This document shows, in pieces, positions 23,406-36,470 of a stretch of 64,000 nucleotides of DNA; the first letter of the stretch is position 1; every line of letters starts with the position of its first letter. A program made the position numbers and the translations under genes. The stretch is from Calonectria ilicicola (Eukaryota > Ascomycota > Sordariomycetes > Hypocreales > Nectriaceae): NCBI GenBank assembly GCA_020809705.1, contig CP085828.1:5084001-5148000 (forward strand), read 5' to 3'. The notes beneath the pieces are model-generated. The model saw nothing but the letters and a program-made list of their open reading frames with translations. It was not told where the DNA came from and made no database searches.

Positions 23406-26231
23406 GGCAATGCGATTGAAGATTCGTTCCGGAACCGGGATGTGACCAAAAAAAAAAAAAGCTCCAAGATGGCGGAAACAGGGTCCTTTTTCATAATATA
23501 GACGTGGGGGAGCGGAAAGAGGTTGATGGGTCTATCCAAATGGCGGCATAAGTTAGCGTCTCCAATGCAAGGTCAGGACCTGACACTTAGACCCAAGGCC
23601 AAAGCGTAGAGCAAGATCTTCAGCCAATGCATTGGGCAATTGGTATCTTTGCTGTGAAGATAGCCACCAAACAATTTAACCTGCTGTTATTCTGCTCTGG
23701 GATCGGACGACGGTCCTTGACTCGGGGTATTGGCGGAGAGGCTAAACACGCGCCGTTCCTGAAGGTGGCTGTTTTAGCTGTAGGCAAGGACGTTTCGAGA
23801 CCTTAGCGGCTTGAATCGCAACTGCCGATTGCCGACACGGTAAGATGAATGATGCCGCTAGTATTCAAGCTGATATGGAAGTATCATGCCGCCTCTTATC
23901 CTATAGTATGTGTAGGCTCTATTCCATCCTGTCCTCCAGATGAAGACTCCAAACAGGATTCCACAGTAACCAGCATTAAACTCGGAGGATGGTCTGGTGA
24001 TCAATTACTTTATGTGGACCAAAATCAGTCTAGTTTTCCCGCGCCTGTCTTTAGCGCAGCGGCTAGAACGTTGACCCTGGCTTTAGGGTCAAAGCGCCCC
24101 GGGGACACAGCGGGAATTGGGTGATTTGAATCATTGACGGAGGCGAGGTTGGCTACTTTAGCTGCCAGAAAACCAGCATGATATACGGAGTACCCGGTAC
24201 CCAACTTACTTATCTACCGGTCAATGAGGGGCCACCCGTCCGGTTCATGACTTGCAACGTGTATGCGTGTCAGGAATGACTCTGGCGCAGTATCACGAGA
24301 TGGACGTGTGGGGGATTCACCTTTAGATACTCTGGCTCGGCCAGACTCCAGAGTCAATGCTTGAACCAAGAGCGTTTAGCGGCAAATCTATGCTCAGGGT
24401 CAAGGTTGGTTGGGGCTGCGCATGGAGCCGCACCTTTCGATATGCCCGATCCGATTTAGATAGGAACATTTCCGCTTCTTGGCAGCCCGTCGTATGATCT
24501 GCCAGCCATTTGCTCTGCATCACGGCGATCCGTATGGATTGCCGACGATCGACAGCGTGGTCGAGGGGAGAAATGTGTCAGCGCCCCAGCCGGAGAAAAA
24601 AGCCCCTGGCATGATCTTCACAGCACAGTTAGGCTTAGTCGTGTCAGTGCGAGGAGCTAGAGACGCCACCACGTGCACAAAAACCCCTTTGCCATTTCCA
24701 CTCGGGTGGTTGACACGCTTACAGTCTTCTGGTTTGCCAAGATGTTCCGTCTGGCCGATTCATCTCCAAGCACCCACTTGCCATGGTCTTGGCCATGCAT
24801 GTTTTGCGCTCGGACGGAGGCGCCGGTATCTGCAAAACCCTTGATGCCACGCTTCGCTTTCGTTCTTCACCCTGTACGTGGGTTGCCCGTGCAGCCGCTT
24901 TTTAATGTCATCCTCATTAATTTGGCCGCGTTTTGTAGCTGGCTAGACGAAGGGCCGATTTCTAGCGCCTCGCGGTAGAAAGGAGGCTAAAAGCCACTGC
25001 CACCCGGCATTTCACATGATCTTTACCAAGGAACGTCATTGACACATCCGGGCAAATTTAATGTTTCAACGTTGATCCTTTTCCTGTTTGGCTAGGGCTG
25101 CACAGTAAGCATATGTGTAATAAGGCGAACTGCCTCCATTTCTGGTGATCATTGCTCTCGGACATACCAGATCGGATTATTCCGTTGTGATTAATTATTT
25201 TAGCCAGTTCCTCGTACCACAGACGCTGATAAGAAGTAAGTGGAAATAAAACGTAAGCTCGCAATTTCATAGTGAGTTGCTATTATTAATAATCCTGGGA
25301 TCTGTTTCCTGGATATCGAGAATTTAGAGTCGAGACTTCACCTTGGAAGGAATGGTTTCGAACACACAAAGCCAAGATAGGCATTGATGACAGGCCGTCT
25401 CAGCACTGGACCAATTTCCAATTGGGGCATATGTGAGTGTAAGCAGACGCTCAGATACATCATACATGGACCAGAGGTGGTTGGCTGTGGAGACCTGGAC
25501 TCGTATATTTAACCAGGGGTTGATCCGCCCAACCTTGTTCTGGCTTAGATCTTTCGTCAAATCTCATACCTGCATTTCGATCGTACCATATGAAGCGATT
25601 ATGGAAAACGAATTGCAAAATGAAACGATTGGCTAAGTTGTTTTGGAATCGAATATATTGGTCTCATTTGCGAGGACTATGGACAATGCGATGCTGCAAA
25701 GAGGTCAGCCAAGCCGGAACCGTGAGGCTGCTTCCCGCTAGCGATATCCACAACATGCTGCTGGGATAGAGCGCGGCTGCATTTGTCATCTTTATAAAGC
25801 GCTCAATTCTCAAGAATCTTGTTCGCACGGATGCAATTCATCCTTCTCGGGAGTGACATGACCTCTGCCATCCATCACACCCTTGTTCGGAGTGCGGCCG
25901 ATGCTCTGAAGTGGGTCAGCATCGGCCCTTGCCAAGCAACTAATCTTTTGGCAGATTTTTCTGCATCCTCCAAGAGATTCTGGCTGGACAAGGACGTAGT
26001 AGGATTTTACATTATATCCGATTTGTATTAATTTCTGCAAAACTTTTAGTGACCTGCTATTGTCCTTTTTAAACAAGAGATATCATCATTCCACTGGAAT
26101 GATTTTAGATCTGTGGAGGTGTGATCAATCAGGCCGTCGATCGGGTGCAGCGGGCCAGACGGCGGGGTAGCCGGCCCCATGTTCCCCTCATTCATCTCAT
26201 CTGCAGCGGATTAAAATTACGATCCATCAAA
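23406..26231. other. Long intergenic region, no supported gene
   Basis: About 2.8 kb, including a 13-A run near 23450. Several 60-120 codon frames overlap on both strands between 23.8 and 25.0 kb without start, splice or family evidence. The right end should hold the promoter of the zinc-cluster factor. Confidence 0.5.
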
Positions 26232-28373
26232 ATGACTGAATCAATTCAGTTGATACGCAAATCTTTTGCTTGCGATGAATGCAAGCGGCGCAAGATTCGC
26301 TGTTCCGGAGGCGATATATGCTCCAACTGCTCTCGGGACTCGAAAACATGTCGTTACTCATCTCCATCACATAAACTAGTTTCTTTGCAGAGGTGAGTTA
26401 TTAAACATCTGCTCAAACCAATGTTCATATATGACCTTATGGCCCGTGCCAGGCGACTTCGAGAAAGCGAAGCCATTCGCGAGGAAATGCAAAACGCTTG
26501 GAAAATACACGTCCCCGATATTGACCTGGAAACTGCCCTTTGCAACTTGCGACAGAATCCGCCTAGTGAACAAGGTGCAACGTCCAACACGGATTTATCT
26601 CGTCAAATAGGCGATGATAATGCCGAACAGCCATTGGAGACCTTAACGGAGCACACCAATGCAGAGGATTATGAATTTGATGAGACGGATGACGTAGACA
26701 GATGTATCGATGGAATGGCTTTTATGACAGCTGACACACGCAAAGCTGGGTATACTGGGCCGCAATCTGGCATAGCTGCACTCAAGTTTCTCCAATCACT
26801 TCCACCTTATTTACCTATCACTTATGCCTCTCCATTACCCGGTCCGGATGACAAGTGGATTCCGGACGCATCCTCTCAAACACCGGAGCTAATAAACCGC
26901 TACATTGATGAATACTTTTTGCTATACCACCCAGCATACCCCATTCTTCATGAAGCGACATTTAGAGCTCGGGTTCTGGGCATGTTCATTGACACGGGTT
27001 AATTAATTAGAGCTTATGGCTAACCTATACCAGGTGCCCTTGCAAAGCCGCGGGATGGGTCTTGGCCGCTGCTATATAATTGCGTCATTGCAATCGGAGC
27101 ATTTGTCAGTGACTCTAATGCGACAAAATGTGATGTTCCATTCTTCAACAAGGCGCGAGAGCATCTAAATATGGATATTCTGGAGAGAGGATCACTTGGC
27201 TATGTGCAAGCACTCGTTCTGTTGGGAAATTATTTTCAAAAAAGAGACAAACCAAACGCAGGCTTCATTCTCATCGGTATTGCATTTAATATGGCGCTAT
27301 CCATCGGGCTGCACCGAGAATTCGATACCCCTAGCACGTCGCCTTTCACTATGGAGATACGTCGTCGCGTATGGTGGACTTTGTTCGTGTTTGTTTCTGG
27401 AGCACAACTCGCCCTGGGCCGCCCTGCCGCGTCTTTAGTTGGGGTGAGCGTCGAACTACCAACAAACCTCAACGACCTGGATCTCGCAGTCGACATGGAG
27501 AAATTGCCCGATGGAAAGTCCGAGCCTACAATTTCCTCATGTCTCATTGCACAGATCAAACTGGCCAAGATTGCAAATTTAGTACATGAAGAACTTCTCA
27601 CACATCGTCGACCTAGTTACACAAAGGCCACGAAACTGCAAGACGAGATAAAATTCTGGTGGAACAATCTACCTCCGTATTTCGACCAAAATACAATTCT
27701 GGAATCAAGACTGGAGTTTCCGAAGCGGGTCCTTCTTTGGAGATCATTTAACTTGAGCATCGTTTTAAATCGTCCCTTTTTATTTGAACTCATTGCTGCA
27801 AACGCTGAACTCACTGTCTCAGTCAAGCCGATTGATTCGTGCCTTACGGCTGCTGATGAATGTGTCACTTCTATTTGCGGATTTATCAGGTCAATTGAAA
27901 GCGCCAAGAGAGGGTTCGCGTGGTATGCAACTGCTTGGTTGGTGACTGCAAGTTTTGTCCAAGCCACGTGTTTGATATATAGCCCGGGCCATACCTTGGC
28001 TGAAGGCTGGAAAGCGTCTCTACGTGCGGCCATTGAATGTCTGCAAATTCTGGGATCATCGCACGACATTGCCCTTCGTGCTCGAGACATTCTGCATAAA
28101 GTACTCAGTAAGTACAAACTTTTTTACCACCCCCCTGACTGTGATACGTACCAATGATGGGCAATGCTAAGTGAATGAGATGGTTCAGAACAGATCCACC
28201 ATCTAGGATTAGGCTCTGGTGTGCCAGTAACATCAACATCCACGGCTGAGAGTGCCATATTATCAATAATACCCGAGGATCGGTTTGAATGGCTCAACCA
28301 GGAGCATTCCAATGCAGAATTCCTTGACCCAGCTAGTGGGCTGATGTACGGTAACATTTTTGATATGTCGTAA
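26232..28373 (+). CDS. Zn(II)2Cys6 transcription factor with fungal_trans domain
   Basis: Four exons (26232-26392, 26453-26997, 27034-28107, 28189-28373) give 654 residues. The zinc cluster is at C14-C17-C24-C30-C33-C40 (CX2CX6CX5CX2CX6C) with KRRKIR between, followed by a short linker rather than a clear coiled coil. The middle region (about 200-480) is the fungal-specific regulatory domain: YFLLYHPAYPILHEATF, VQALVLLGNYFQKRD, GIAFNMALSIGLHRE and RRRVWWTLF are its usual landmarks. It would bind CGG half-sites as a dimer. Immediately downstream on the same strand are a dehydrogenase and a flavin monooxygenase whose promoters share a CGG palindrome, so it is the likely regulator of that pair. 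Confidence 0.94.
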
Positions 28374-29056
28374 GAGACGACTTAAGATGCGACATATTGT
28401 GGTAAGATGGAGTTTCAGTGAGTTCAGATACTCGGGTAAATATTACTACACGCGGTGTATGAAAGTGGTGTACACACAGTAATTTGTCGCGAATCAGTTT
28501 CTTTGCCTCAATCTTTAAAGGAAGTTTCAAGGCAAATGACTGACTAGGTCTGAGCGCAGGTAAGGCATTGGAAGCCATGGGATTGACAGACTAATGGTTA
28601 AAATATAATTCTTAAATTGGAACTTTGCATGGTATTACCGAGCGAAATGCTGACAGTGTTTAATATCCCATCACATACGTCACCATGTCACACTGTCTCC
28701 TGTGTCGGCACATAGATGTGCCACATTTATTGGGAGAAGACACAAACTGGGCAGAGAATCAGAGGCGAAACTTGCAATACCGTAAAAGGTCTTTGGTAAA
28801 TACTGTAGAAACCCTTATGGCCACATGACCATCGTCTGATTTAATCTTTTGGTGTTCTATTACGATGTACATGAGCCCTTCATTTGACTTGGCCATACTC
28901 TGAGAAAAACAAGAATCCGTCACACCACATCCGGGCCCTTCTCCATCGTAAGACCTTGGCATGCATATTTTATTAAATACCACTCGCTTGTAGAAACTTA
29001 CTGGCTAAAGACTTGCTTATTCGGTATGACCCAGCGGTCTATTTCCGAGGTAGCAC

Positions 29057-29070
29057 CGGAGCTTCCTCCG
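29057..29070. promoter_or_regulatory. CGG palindrome (CGGAG-N4-CTCCG) upstream of the dehydrogenase
   Basis: A perfect inverted repeat of 5-bp arms with a 4-bp spacer, i.e. CGG-N8-CCG, the classical site for a zinc-cluster dimer. It lies about 165 bp before the dehydrogenase start. The same arms and spacing recur at 30880 before the monooxygenase. Confidence 0.6.
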
Positions 29071-29233
29071 TGAGCAAGCAAGCTTGCGTGGCTCCATGAC
29101 CCCGCAACATGCATTGCCTAAATTTAGCATAGTATTATATAATGGTTCCGAAGAATGTGTAAATCAAGATGTAAGTGCTCAAGCAAAAAAGCTTTCTATA
29201 TCCAAAGAAAATTTATTCCATACTTGCAGAATC

Positions 29234-30223
29234 ATGACTTCCCGTCTCCAAGGTAAGGTGAACATTGTGACAGGCTCCTCCTCAGGACTTGGTCGAGCCA
29301 TATCGCTTCGATATGCTCAAGAGGGAGCCAAGATAGTATGCGCCGATTTGAGATCATCCCCTCGCCTTCCAGAACTTGAGGACAGCGATGTTGAAACCCA
29401 TGAATTGATCAAGAACAGAGGCGGAGATGCCATTTTCGTCAAAACAGATGTCAGCTCTGCCAAGGACATGGAAGCTCTTGTGCAGGCTGCTGTTGAAAAA
29501 TATGGAAGGTTGGACGTGTGAGTACATTAATGATGAACTTGCAATATCACATTCTACAACTAACTTATGTGTTGACAGACTAGTAAACAATGCTGGAATC
29601 GGACTGGAGGCTGTTCGACCCCCTGCTCAAGTCCACACCACTGACGAAGATTTGTGGGACAAAACAATGTTGGTGAATACAAAATCTGTCTTTCTTGGAT
29701 GCAAATATGCCATTGGTCAGATGCTTCTACAAGATCCTCATAAGTCTGGGGACCGGGGTTGGATCATCAATATCTCCTCCATTATGGCCCTTATAGGAGG
29801 ACCAAGCAACCGTAAGTACTGGGACAAAATAGCTGATCCGTACGAATCTTGACATGAGAATGTAGCCTCGTACTGCGCTTCCAAAGGAGCCGTGAGCAGT
29901 CTGACTCGGCAAGTGGCACTTGACTACGCACCGCACCGGATCCATGTCAATGCCATATGCCCTGGCTGTGAGTTGGATTGCTAGAGACATAATGCCAAGA
30001 GACTCAAATACTTACAATTTCCTCCCTAGATATCAAGACTGCAATTTTCAAAGAAACAACTGCAAGGGAGACAACTATAGAAGATCTGCAGCGCAAGCAT
30101 CCATTTAACGGACCTGGAAAGCCAGAAGATGTTGCGAACTTTGCAGTGGTTTTGGCAAGTGATGATGCCTGCTGGGTTACTGGAATATCCTTGCCTGTTG
30201 ATGGTGGTTACACCGCTCGTTAG
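29234..30223 (+). CDS. Short-chain dehydrogenase/reductase (SDR)
   Basis: Four exons (29234-29517, 29579-29811, 29866-29967, 30030-30223) give 270 residues. It is a classical SDR: cofactor motif TGSSSGLG (13-20), a D-rich segment after strand 2 (VCADLR), NNAG (98-101), catalytic Ser at 161/162 (INISS), and Tyr175-x-x-x-Lys179 (YCASK). PG at the end of exon 3 is conserved. The D at the end of strand 2 suggests NAD(H) preference but the following Arg allows NADP(H). It oxidises or reduces an alcohol/ketone in the cytosol. It sits between the zinc-cluster factor and the flavin monooxygenase, all on the same strand, which suggests a common pathway. The stop is followed by an AT-rich 3' end. Confidence 0.95.
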
Positions 30224-30879
30224 ATAGGAGAAGAATCCACTATGTTGGGAAGTGGTTGCTGTGGTTGTTCGGTTGGATCTGAATTGACTTTTCTACATTG
30301 TTTTTAAATTGCAATTTGAGAAATGTTTTGATACTGCAATATCATCCACAAGTGTTAGAGATGAATAAATTTAAACAGTTTTGCTTCCTTTTCTTGACGA
30401 AGCGGACTGGCTTGATAATCATTTTTCAGGGTGGCGTTTGGATCCGTATTCCATCTTAATTCCTTCTAATACGCTTTGCTCAAATGCAAAAGCCACAGGA
30501 AGTTTGAGAAGGGCAATCGAGTCATGGTGCGGTCTAGAATATATTAAAGCACATACGTTTTCATCTCGGTCAGGTTTTGGTGCTTTAACATTTCAATTTC
30601 ACCTGGTTGTCATTGAAAGACAGAGACGAATGGTCTAAAGTGGATAAACTAGGTCTTGGGTCATGTATCCGCTATCAGTCAAGTGTTATCATCGATCAAA
30701 CAAGACCATATTATTCCTGCAGTGATTCATCATCAAGTCTTGGCATCAAGTTCTAGAGACAAACCTTGGCGCTATAATATAAGCGAATCGGTGATGCTCC
30801 AGCTATAAGATGGAATTGTTAGCATCTTTCGTGTAAATTCCAGCTCCTCGGACCATTTCCGGGAGCTAGTGGCAGCGGT

Positions 30880-30893
30880 CGGAGGTAGCTCCG
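30880..30893. promoter_or_regulatory. CGG palindrome (CGGAG-N4-CTCCG) upstream of the flavin monooxygenase
   Basis: Same 14-bp architecture as the site at 29057, with an identical pair of arms but a different spacer. It is about 625 bp before the monooxygenase ATG and within the 1.3-kb spacer after the dehydrogenase. Confidence 0.55.
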
Positions 30894-31032
30894 TGTCTTC
30901 AAACCTGTGCCTTTCGGCGTCGATCCAAAGTTAGACACAATACACTCTGTGATCACATTCACAACACGGAGATGCATCCGATACTGGATGAGGTGACTAC
31001 GGTATTGCACAAACATTGAATCTCTAGGGCGG

Positions 31033-31044
31033 ACGGAATTCCGT
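31033..31044. promoter_or_regulatory. 12-bp perfect palindrome with CGG half-sites
   Basis: ACGGAATTCCGT: CGG-N4-CCG, another possible zinc-cluster half-site pair, in the monooxygenase promoter about 475 bp before the start. It could be chance. Confidence 0.3.
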
Positions 31045-31517
31045 ACCACTCGGAGAGGCGCTGCCCGAATCCGACCCGTCGCGTGAAGAGGACTACCCAA
31101 TGCTCTTGTATTCACCGTTACATGCTTTCAAACGATCGGCACTCAAGCTTGCCCCTCCAACTACGAGCGGAGGTGCCCCGCTACCACTGATGCTTGGGGA
31201 TTGGCCCGCTGAAGAGCGTCCGATTGGCACACACATTGGATGTGCCCCACTGGCATCTCGCGTAGGGTGCTTGGGTTTTCAGTTGCATTACGTTGTTCAA
31301 AATGTTGCATCGGATGGAACGAGATGGGAGTCTACCATTCGGATGTGGTTAGACAGGTAGCGTTGGGAGCTGCGTCGTTATCGTTTCAAAGGTTATATAT
31401 CCAGGTCAACACCCCAGCCATTCAGCCCTGTACATAGCGACAGTATCACCCAAGTGACCTCGTTCCAACTATCGCAACTTTATTTTATTATATTCTTTCT
31501 TGAATTATAATCTAAAG

Positions 31518-33606
31518 ATGTCTACCACAAGACACGACCACATTATCGAACTCCCGCAAACCGCCCCAGTCGATGCTCCTCCAGATGTGTGGACCATTGC
31601 ACAACAATGGCTGCATAAGTTGGAAGCCGTGTTTAGCCGCACAAATCTGACTGGGATTGAAGAAATTTTCAATGAAGACTCATGGTGGCGCGATATACTT
31701 GTTTTCCAATGGGATTTTCGCACAATTCATGGAAGAGACCGTATTGCCAAGTTCCTTCGCGAAAACCAGCAATCTGGTCCTCTCTCATCACTTCGTTTAC
31801 AAAAGGATGGGCAATTCCAGCCTAAGCTTGAGGTAATAAGCGAGAAAACCGGCCTTGCCTGGATCTCCTCGTTGTTTCATTTTGAGACACGTCTTGGCCG
31901 TGGATCCGGAGTTCTGCGACTTACGCAGGAGAGCCCTGGAATCTGGAAAGCATTTGCAGTTTATACGACGCTCCAGGGATTAAATAATTTCGAGGAGCCG
32001 TTGAGCCGTAAACGGCCCTATGGAACCATCGACTCTATGGCTGGGGGTCTCGCAGGAGGAACTTGGCTCGAGCGTCGACAGCGTCAAATTGATTTTGTGA
32101 ACGAAGAACCCCAGGTGCTAGTGATTGGGGCTGGTGAGCCTTCAAAACTAAATACAGCGTTTCACAAGAGAATCTAACGGTTTTTCTTTTATTAGGCCAG
32201 GCTGGTCTGAACATAGGCGCTCGTCTGCAATCACTGGGTATCTCCAATCTGATTGTCGAAAAAAATGACCGAATCGGCGATAACTGGAGGAATCGATACA
32301 GAGTAAGAATTTATTACTGCATCCAGGAAGACTGAAATCTTGTATTAATGTGGAACAGACTCTGGTTACGCACGATCCGGTAGAGTTCACCCATCTAGCG
32401 TATCTACCATTCCCCAAGAACTGGCCCCAATTCACGCCTAAAGACAAGCTGGGTGACTGGTTTGAGGCATATGTGTCAGTGATGGAGCTGAATGTCTGGA
32501 CAAAGACTACTTTGACTAGTGCGAGTTACGACGAGGTTCAGGGCAAGTGGACCGTCGAATTGGTTCGCGATGGGCAAGAACGGACTATTCATCCAAACCA
32601 CGTTGTCTTTTGTACTGGGCATGCGGGTGAGCCTTTGATACCTTCTTTCCCCGGTCAATCGGATTTCAAGGGTCAAGTTTATCATGGAAGCCAGCATGAA
32701 GATGCATCCCATCTCAATGTCAAAGGCAAGAAGGTAATTGTAGTGGGAACCGGAAACAGTGGCCATGACATTGCCGAAAATTTTCACGGAAGCGGCGCTG
32801 ATGTCACCATGATTCAAAGAAGTGGCACATATGTCATGACCTTGGACAAGGGCGTATTCATGCTTCATGAGGGCATGCATTGTGATGATGGGTGAGTTGA
32901 CTAGGCTACCCATGGTTGGTTTACGGTATTCAATTATTTCTAACTTGGGTACGCAGACCACCGACCGAACAAACAGACATTGTTGGTGAAAGCCTGCCAT
33001 TTCCTGTGCAGTTTGCTCTGAATAAAGACCTGACCAAGCGGATCGCCTTGGCAGAGAAAGACACCATCGAGGGTCTCGAGCGTGTCGGATTCAAACTCGA
33101 CTGGGCCATCGATGATTCTGGAATTGCCCGCCTCTACTATACGCGAGGAGGTGGTTACTACATCGATGTCGGATGCAGCCGTCTCATCATTGATGGCAAG
33201 ATCAAGGTTCACCAGAGCCCAGATGGTATATCTGGATTTACCTCTGATTCTATCGTTCTCAAAGATGGTACACATCTCGAAGCTGATGTCGTCGTTCTGG
33301 CTACGGGCTATGACAACATGAAGACCTCGGTGAAGAAAGTGATGGGAGACAAGGTTGCAGCACGTTGCAAAGATGTATGGGATCTAGATGAGGAAGGCGA
33401 GCTGAACGCGGTAAGAACTCTCCTTTCTTTTCGTATTCACTGAAGGAAGCTAATGCATAGGCAAATAGATGTGGCGACCAAGTGGCCACCCTAACTTTTG
33501 GTATATGGGTGGTAATCTCGCTATTTGTCGCATCTACTCGAAATATTTGGCACTCCAGATTAAAGCAGCTGAAGAAGGGTTGAAACCATCTCAGATTCCA
33601 AACTAA
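31518..33606 (+). CDS. FAD/NADPH-dependent flavin monooxygenase with N-terminal NTF2-like domain
   Basis: Five exons (31518-32133, 32196-32302, 32359-32891, 32957-33410, 33469-33606) give 615 residues. Residues about 25-165 resemble a SnoaL/NTF2-like fold (QWLHKLEAVF, FNEDSWWRDILVF, HGRDRIAKFL). Then the FAD-binding GAGQAG motif follows VLVIG (about 203-211), with VEKNDRIGDNWRNRY after it. The NADPH-binding VVGTGNSGHD motif is near 310, and the late ATGYD signature near 505 is typical of flavin-containing and Baeyer-Villiger-type monooxygenases. I see the FMO-like rather than the exact Baeyer-Villiger fingerprint. The family inserts one oxygen atom using O2 and NADPH; the substrate is unknown. 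This N-terminal fusion is a known fungal arrangement. It is probably co-regulated with the dehydrogenase upstream through the shared CGG palindrome. Confidence 0.92.
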
Positions 33607-33970
33607 AACGGGCTTTATCTTGCATTGAAGCTCTTCATGTTTCCTTTTTACTATGGTGCATCTGCCTAATTTATAGGGCTATATCTCGAACAATAAAGGC
33701 AATTTTAAGCCTCCTCCCTAAATATGCTTTGTACGAATGAAGGGCTGCAACGATCGAGATTCTATGAATCTGGGTCAAGCTGGATTCCCATGATAGGATC
33801 TTGCGCCTTTTTCTTCAAAACACTCGTGTATTCAGCTACTGGCCGAAGATATTGCGCTTTGATCATGGTGCGTTGTTGTACTAATAGAGCGATGGTCCTC
33901 CGCCGCCCACTCGCGACTGCAACTCTATCCCTCCTCCATCATTAATTCAAGATACCCCAAGGAACCCTAT

Positions 33971-34728
33971 TTAACTAGAGGGAAGTTCATGCAAGTGAAT
34001 CGAGCAATCTTTATCCTCATGAAATTTCAGGCGACCATCCTCACTGTGAATTGTGTCTTGGTCAGATCCCAACTCCCGCTTTCTATGGCTTTTTCGGAAA
34101 CATTTCCACATCAAAAAGCCAACCACCTCCAGTATTAAAATACCAGCTGCTGTGATGACAGCGGAAAAACACACTAACGCCTCGGTTGACAACCTTAACT
34201 TCCCCAGGATTGGTGTCGTTGTTGAGTTGGACGGACATGTATTGTTGATTCTCTGGGTGATATTGAAAGGAAGTGACGTTACACTCGCGTTTGCCTCTCC
34301 CGGTCCATAGGCTTGAAAGAAAAACACACCAGATCCGTAGTCGGAAACGTCAATTGCAAAGTCTGTGAAGCTGGCTGTCCATGACATATAGACAATTCTG
34401 GTGGCAGATTGATCTGACACACTGGTCAATTGAGCCATTAACACAAGTTTGGTGGCAGGAAACTACCTGCAGCAACGTAAAGACCACATTCAGTGCATAT
34501 GTTCTTGGATATTTGGGATCCATTAGACCCCAGAGGATATAATTGTTGTAGCCAAATATCGACTGTATTAAATTCCGTCGATAGAAATATATCGATTTCT
34601 GTCCCTTCTTCGTACACTGGATTGTGGCTGTTGTCAGTCTGAAATCGATAGAGGAAAGTGTTCAAAAATTGGTCAGCGTAAACACTGAATGGAAAAGCCA
34701 ACATAATGAGAGATTTAATCGGAGCCAT
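33971..34728 (-). CDS. Single-pass membrane protein with extracellular glycosylated domain
   Basis: Two exons (34467-34728 and 33971-34413; 53-bp intron) give 234 residues. Order: signal peptide (1-18, ending VYA), an extracellular part of about 130 residues with several N-glycosylation sites and few Cys (NICTECGLY, NNTCPSN), one membrane helix of about 24 residues (VCFSAVITAAGILILEVVGFLMW), then a basic and later acidic/His-rich cytoplasmic tail of 50 residues. This type I layout is common in fungal membrane proteins of unknown function. I do not recognise the extracellular fold. It could be a surface sensor, but its Ser/Thr content is below that of the Wsc/Mid2 wall sensors. Confidence 0.7.
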
Positions 34729-36470
34729 GGTCATTAAAAAGATAAGAGATAGAGACAGTGAGAATAGGATAAGACAGAAAAGACGCAGCAGGAATATGGC
34801 GCACAAAAAAATTACTTGCTATTTTCCTGGAGATGGCACAAGAGCTCTCTTATCATATACATCTCTAGACTGCACTTTTGCTTCAGCCACCGCGATATCA
34901 GCTGGTTCTAGCCAATGGCGATATCCAGGGGCGAATACGGCTGTAAATGTCTGACCTTGGCGGTAAGCAATCTGTGATTCAGCTGGTGGAAGTTTGGTCA
35001 TTATTATGACATATAAACCCACAATTATAGCGCGCCATGACGATCGAAGTCTCTTTATATGCGGCACATTCCCGAAGAGGCCAATCTTCCGGGATGTGTT
35101 GAGTTGGATGCAAAGAAAGTGCATATTCTTTCCAGAGTGATGGGTTGGACCCGGCTTTTGGGGCATCAGAAGAACCCCCCGATTGGAATTGTGACACATG
35201 GGGCGCTTAGTTTTAAGACATGCATCCCTTCGGCCCAGATATAATTGGGTGTTTGTCGATACTGTCTAGATTATATATCCGTTTTTAGCTAGTTGCGTGG
35301 GAAAGTGCTGCGTGAGACGCCGTCAGCCATCTACTGGGCTACGCACTGTCCTTAATCGGGCGGGTAAAAAAGTTAATAAGCATAATTGAGCCAATAAATA
35401 TACAGCCACAATCGCCACAGGCTGACGCGCGACGCTGCTGGCGTTTATGGGAGTTGATCGAGCGACGCGTACTATTGGTTGCCGAGTTTTAGGCCAGACC
35501 GGAGACGCCAGCAATCGCTCCTCGATACGCGCCTAGCCAAGACTTCCCCGCAGGACCACTTTATCGATGGCTTTCATTGCTTAGATTTAAGCGCTCGTTG
35601 GGGATCCGGAGAGCTGGATAAGCTTGAAATGGCAGGCCGGGGTGGGCAAGGAAGGTCCTCATCTAGAAGCAATGAGATATTCGCTGTGGCTTAAAATCAC
35701 ATTTTTCACCTAAGCAAGTACTTGTTGGGCACCAGAGGTAAGAAGTGAGTTGATGAATTGAGCTGCTGGTTGTAGATAAATGCTTGATGACGGGTTCGAT
35801 GTCCTGATGGGAGAAAATCACGATATTCGTAGACATAAATCATGGCCCTGAGTATGTGTTTGTCTGGGGTAGCACAAAACGGGCGATGGCGACATGGTTA
35901 AAAGTAACAAATGATGGCGATTTGAAAATATATAGGAGAATTATTGTTACCTATTTCTCTCCCTCCCTCTTCTTTTTCCCTTTTATTTTTCTGCGAAAAG
36001 AAATAAAAAAGGACATGAACGCGACGAGACGGGGCTGGCTTCAACTCATTTGAAGCGACCCCAGTCAAGCCTAACGCTAGTTGTGATAGTCGTCTTGGCG
36101 TCCCCCTCACGCCATCCATTTTTTGCAATTTTCTTTTTTATATCAAATAGATGCACATGAATGAGAATAAATAATTACTCACAGGAATTTATGGATTCCT
36201 TCAGGGTCTGTTTCTGCGTGAGAGAAAAACCGGTGCAAATACCGTGAAATTATGAGAGTGGGGTAGCTAGACTTGGCAGAGTGGACACACACTGCCTGAC
36301 GCATCGCCAAGAATTCTGACGAAAACGAAAATAAGCAGAAGCGGCTCTTTTTGATCCCCAGCCCCTTCTCCCTGGCTTCATTTCTGCGAGTGAGGGAGTC
36401 TTCCCTGTGTTATTGGTGTCGCAAGTCGTTTGCCCGTAGCCACCGAGGAGCGCGTCGCTTCGTGGACAAA
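34729..36470. other. Intergenic, no supported gene
   Basis: About 1.7 kb between divergently transcribed genes. The left end should hold the promoter of the membrane-protein gene. Frames of 60-126 codons occur but lack starts, introns or known motifs. Confidence 0.5.
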
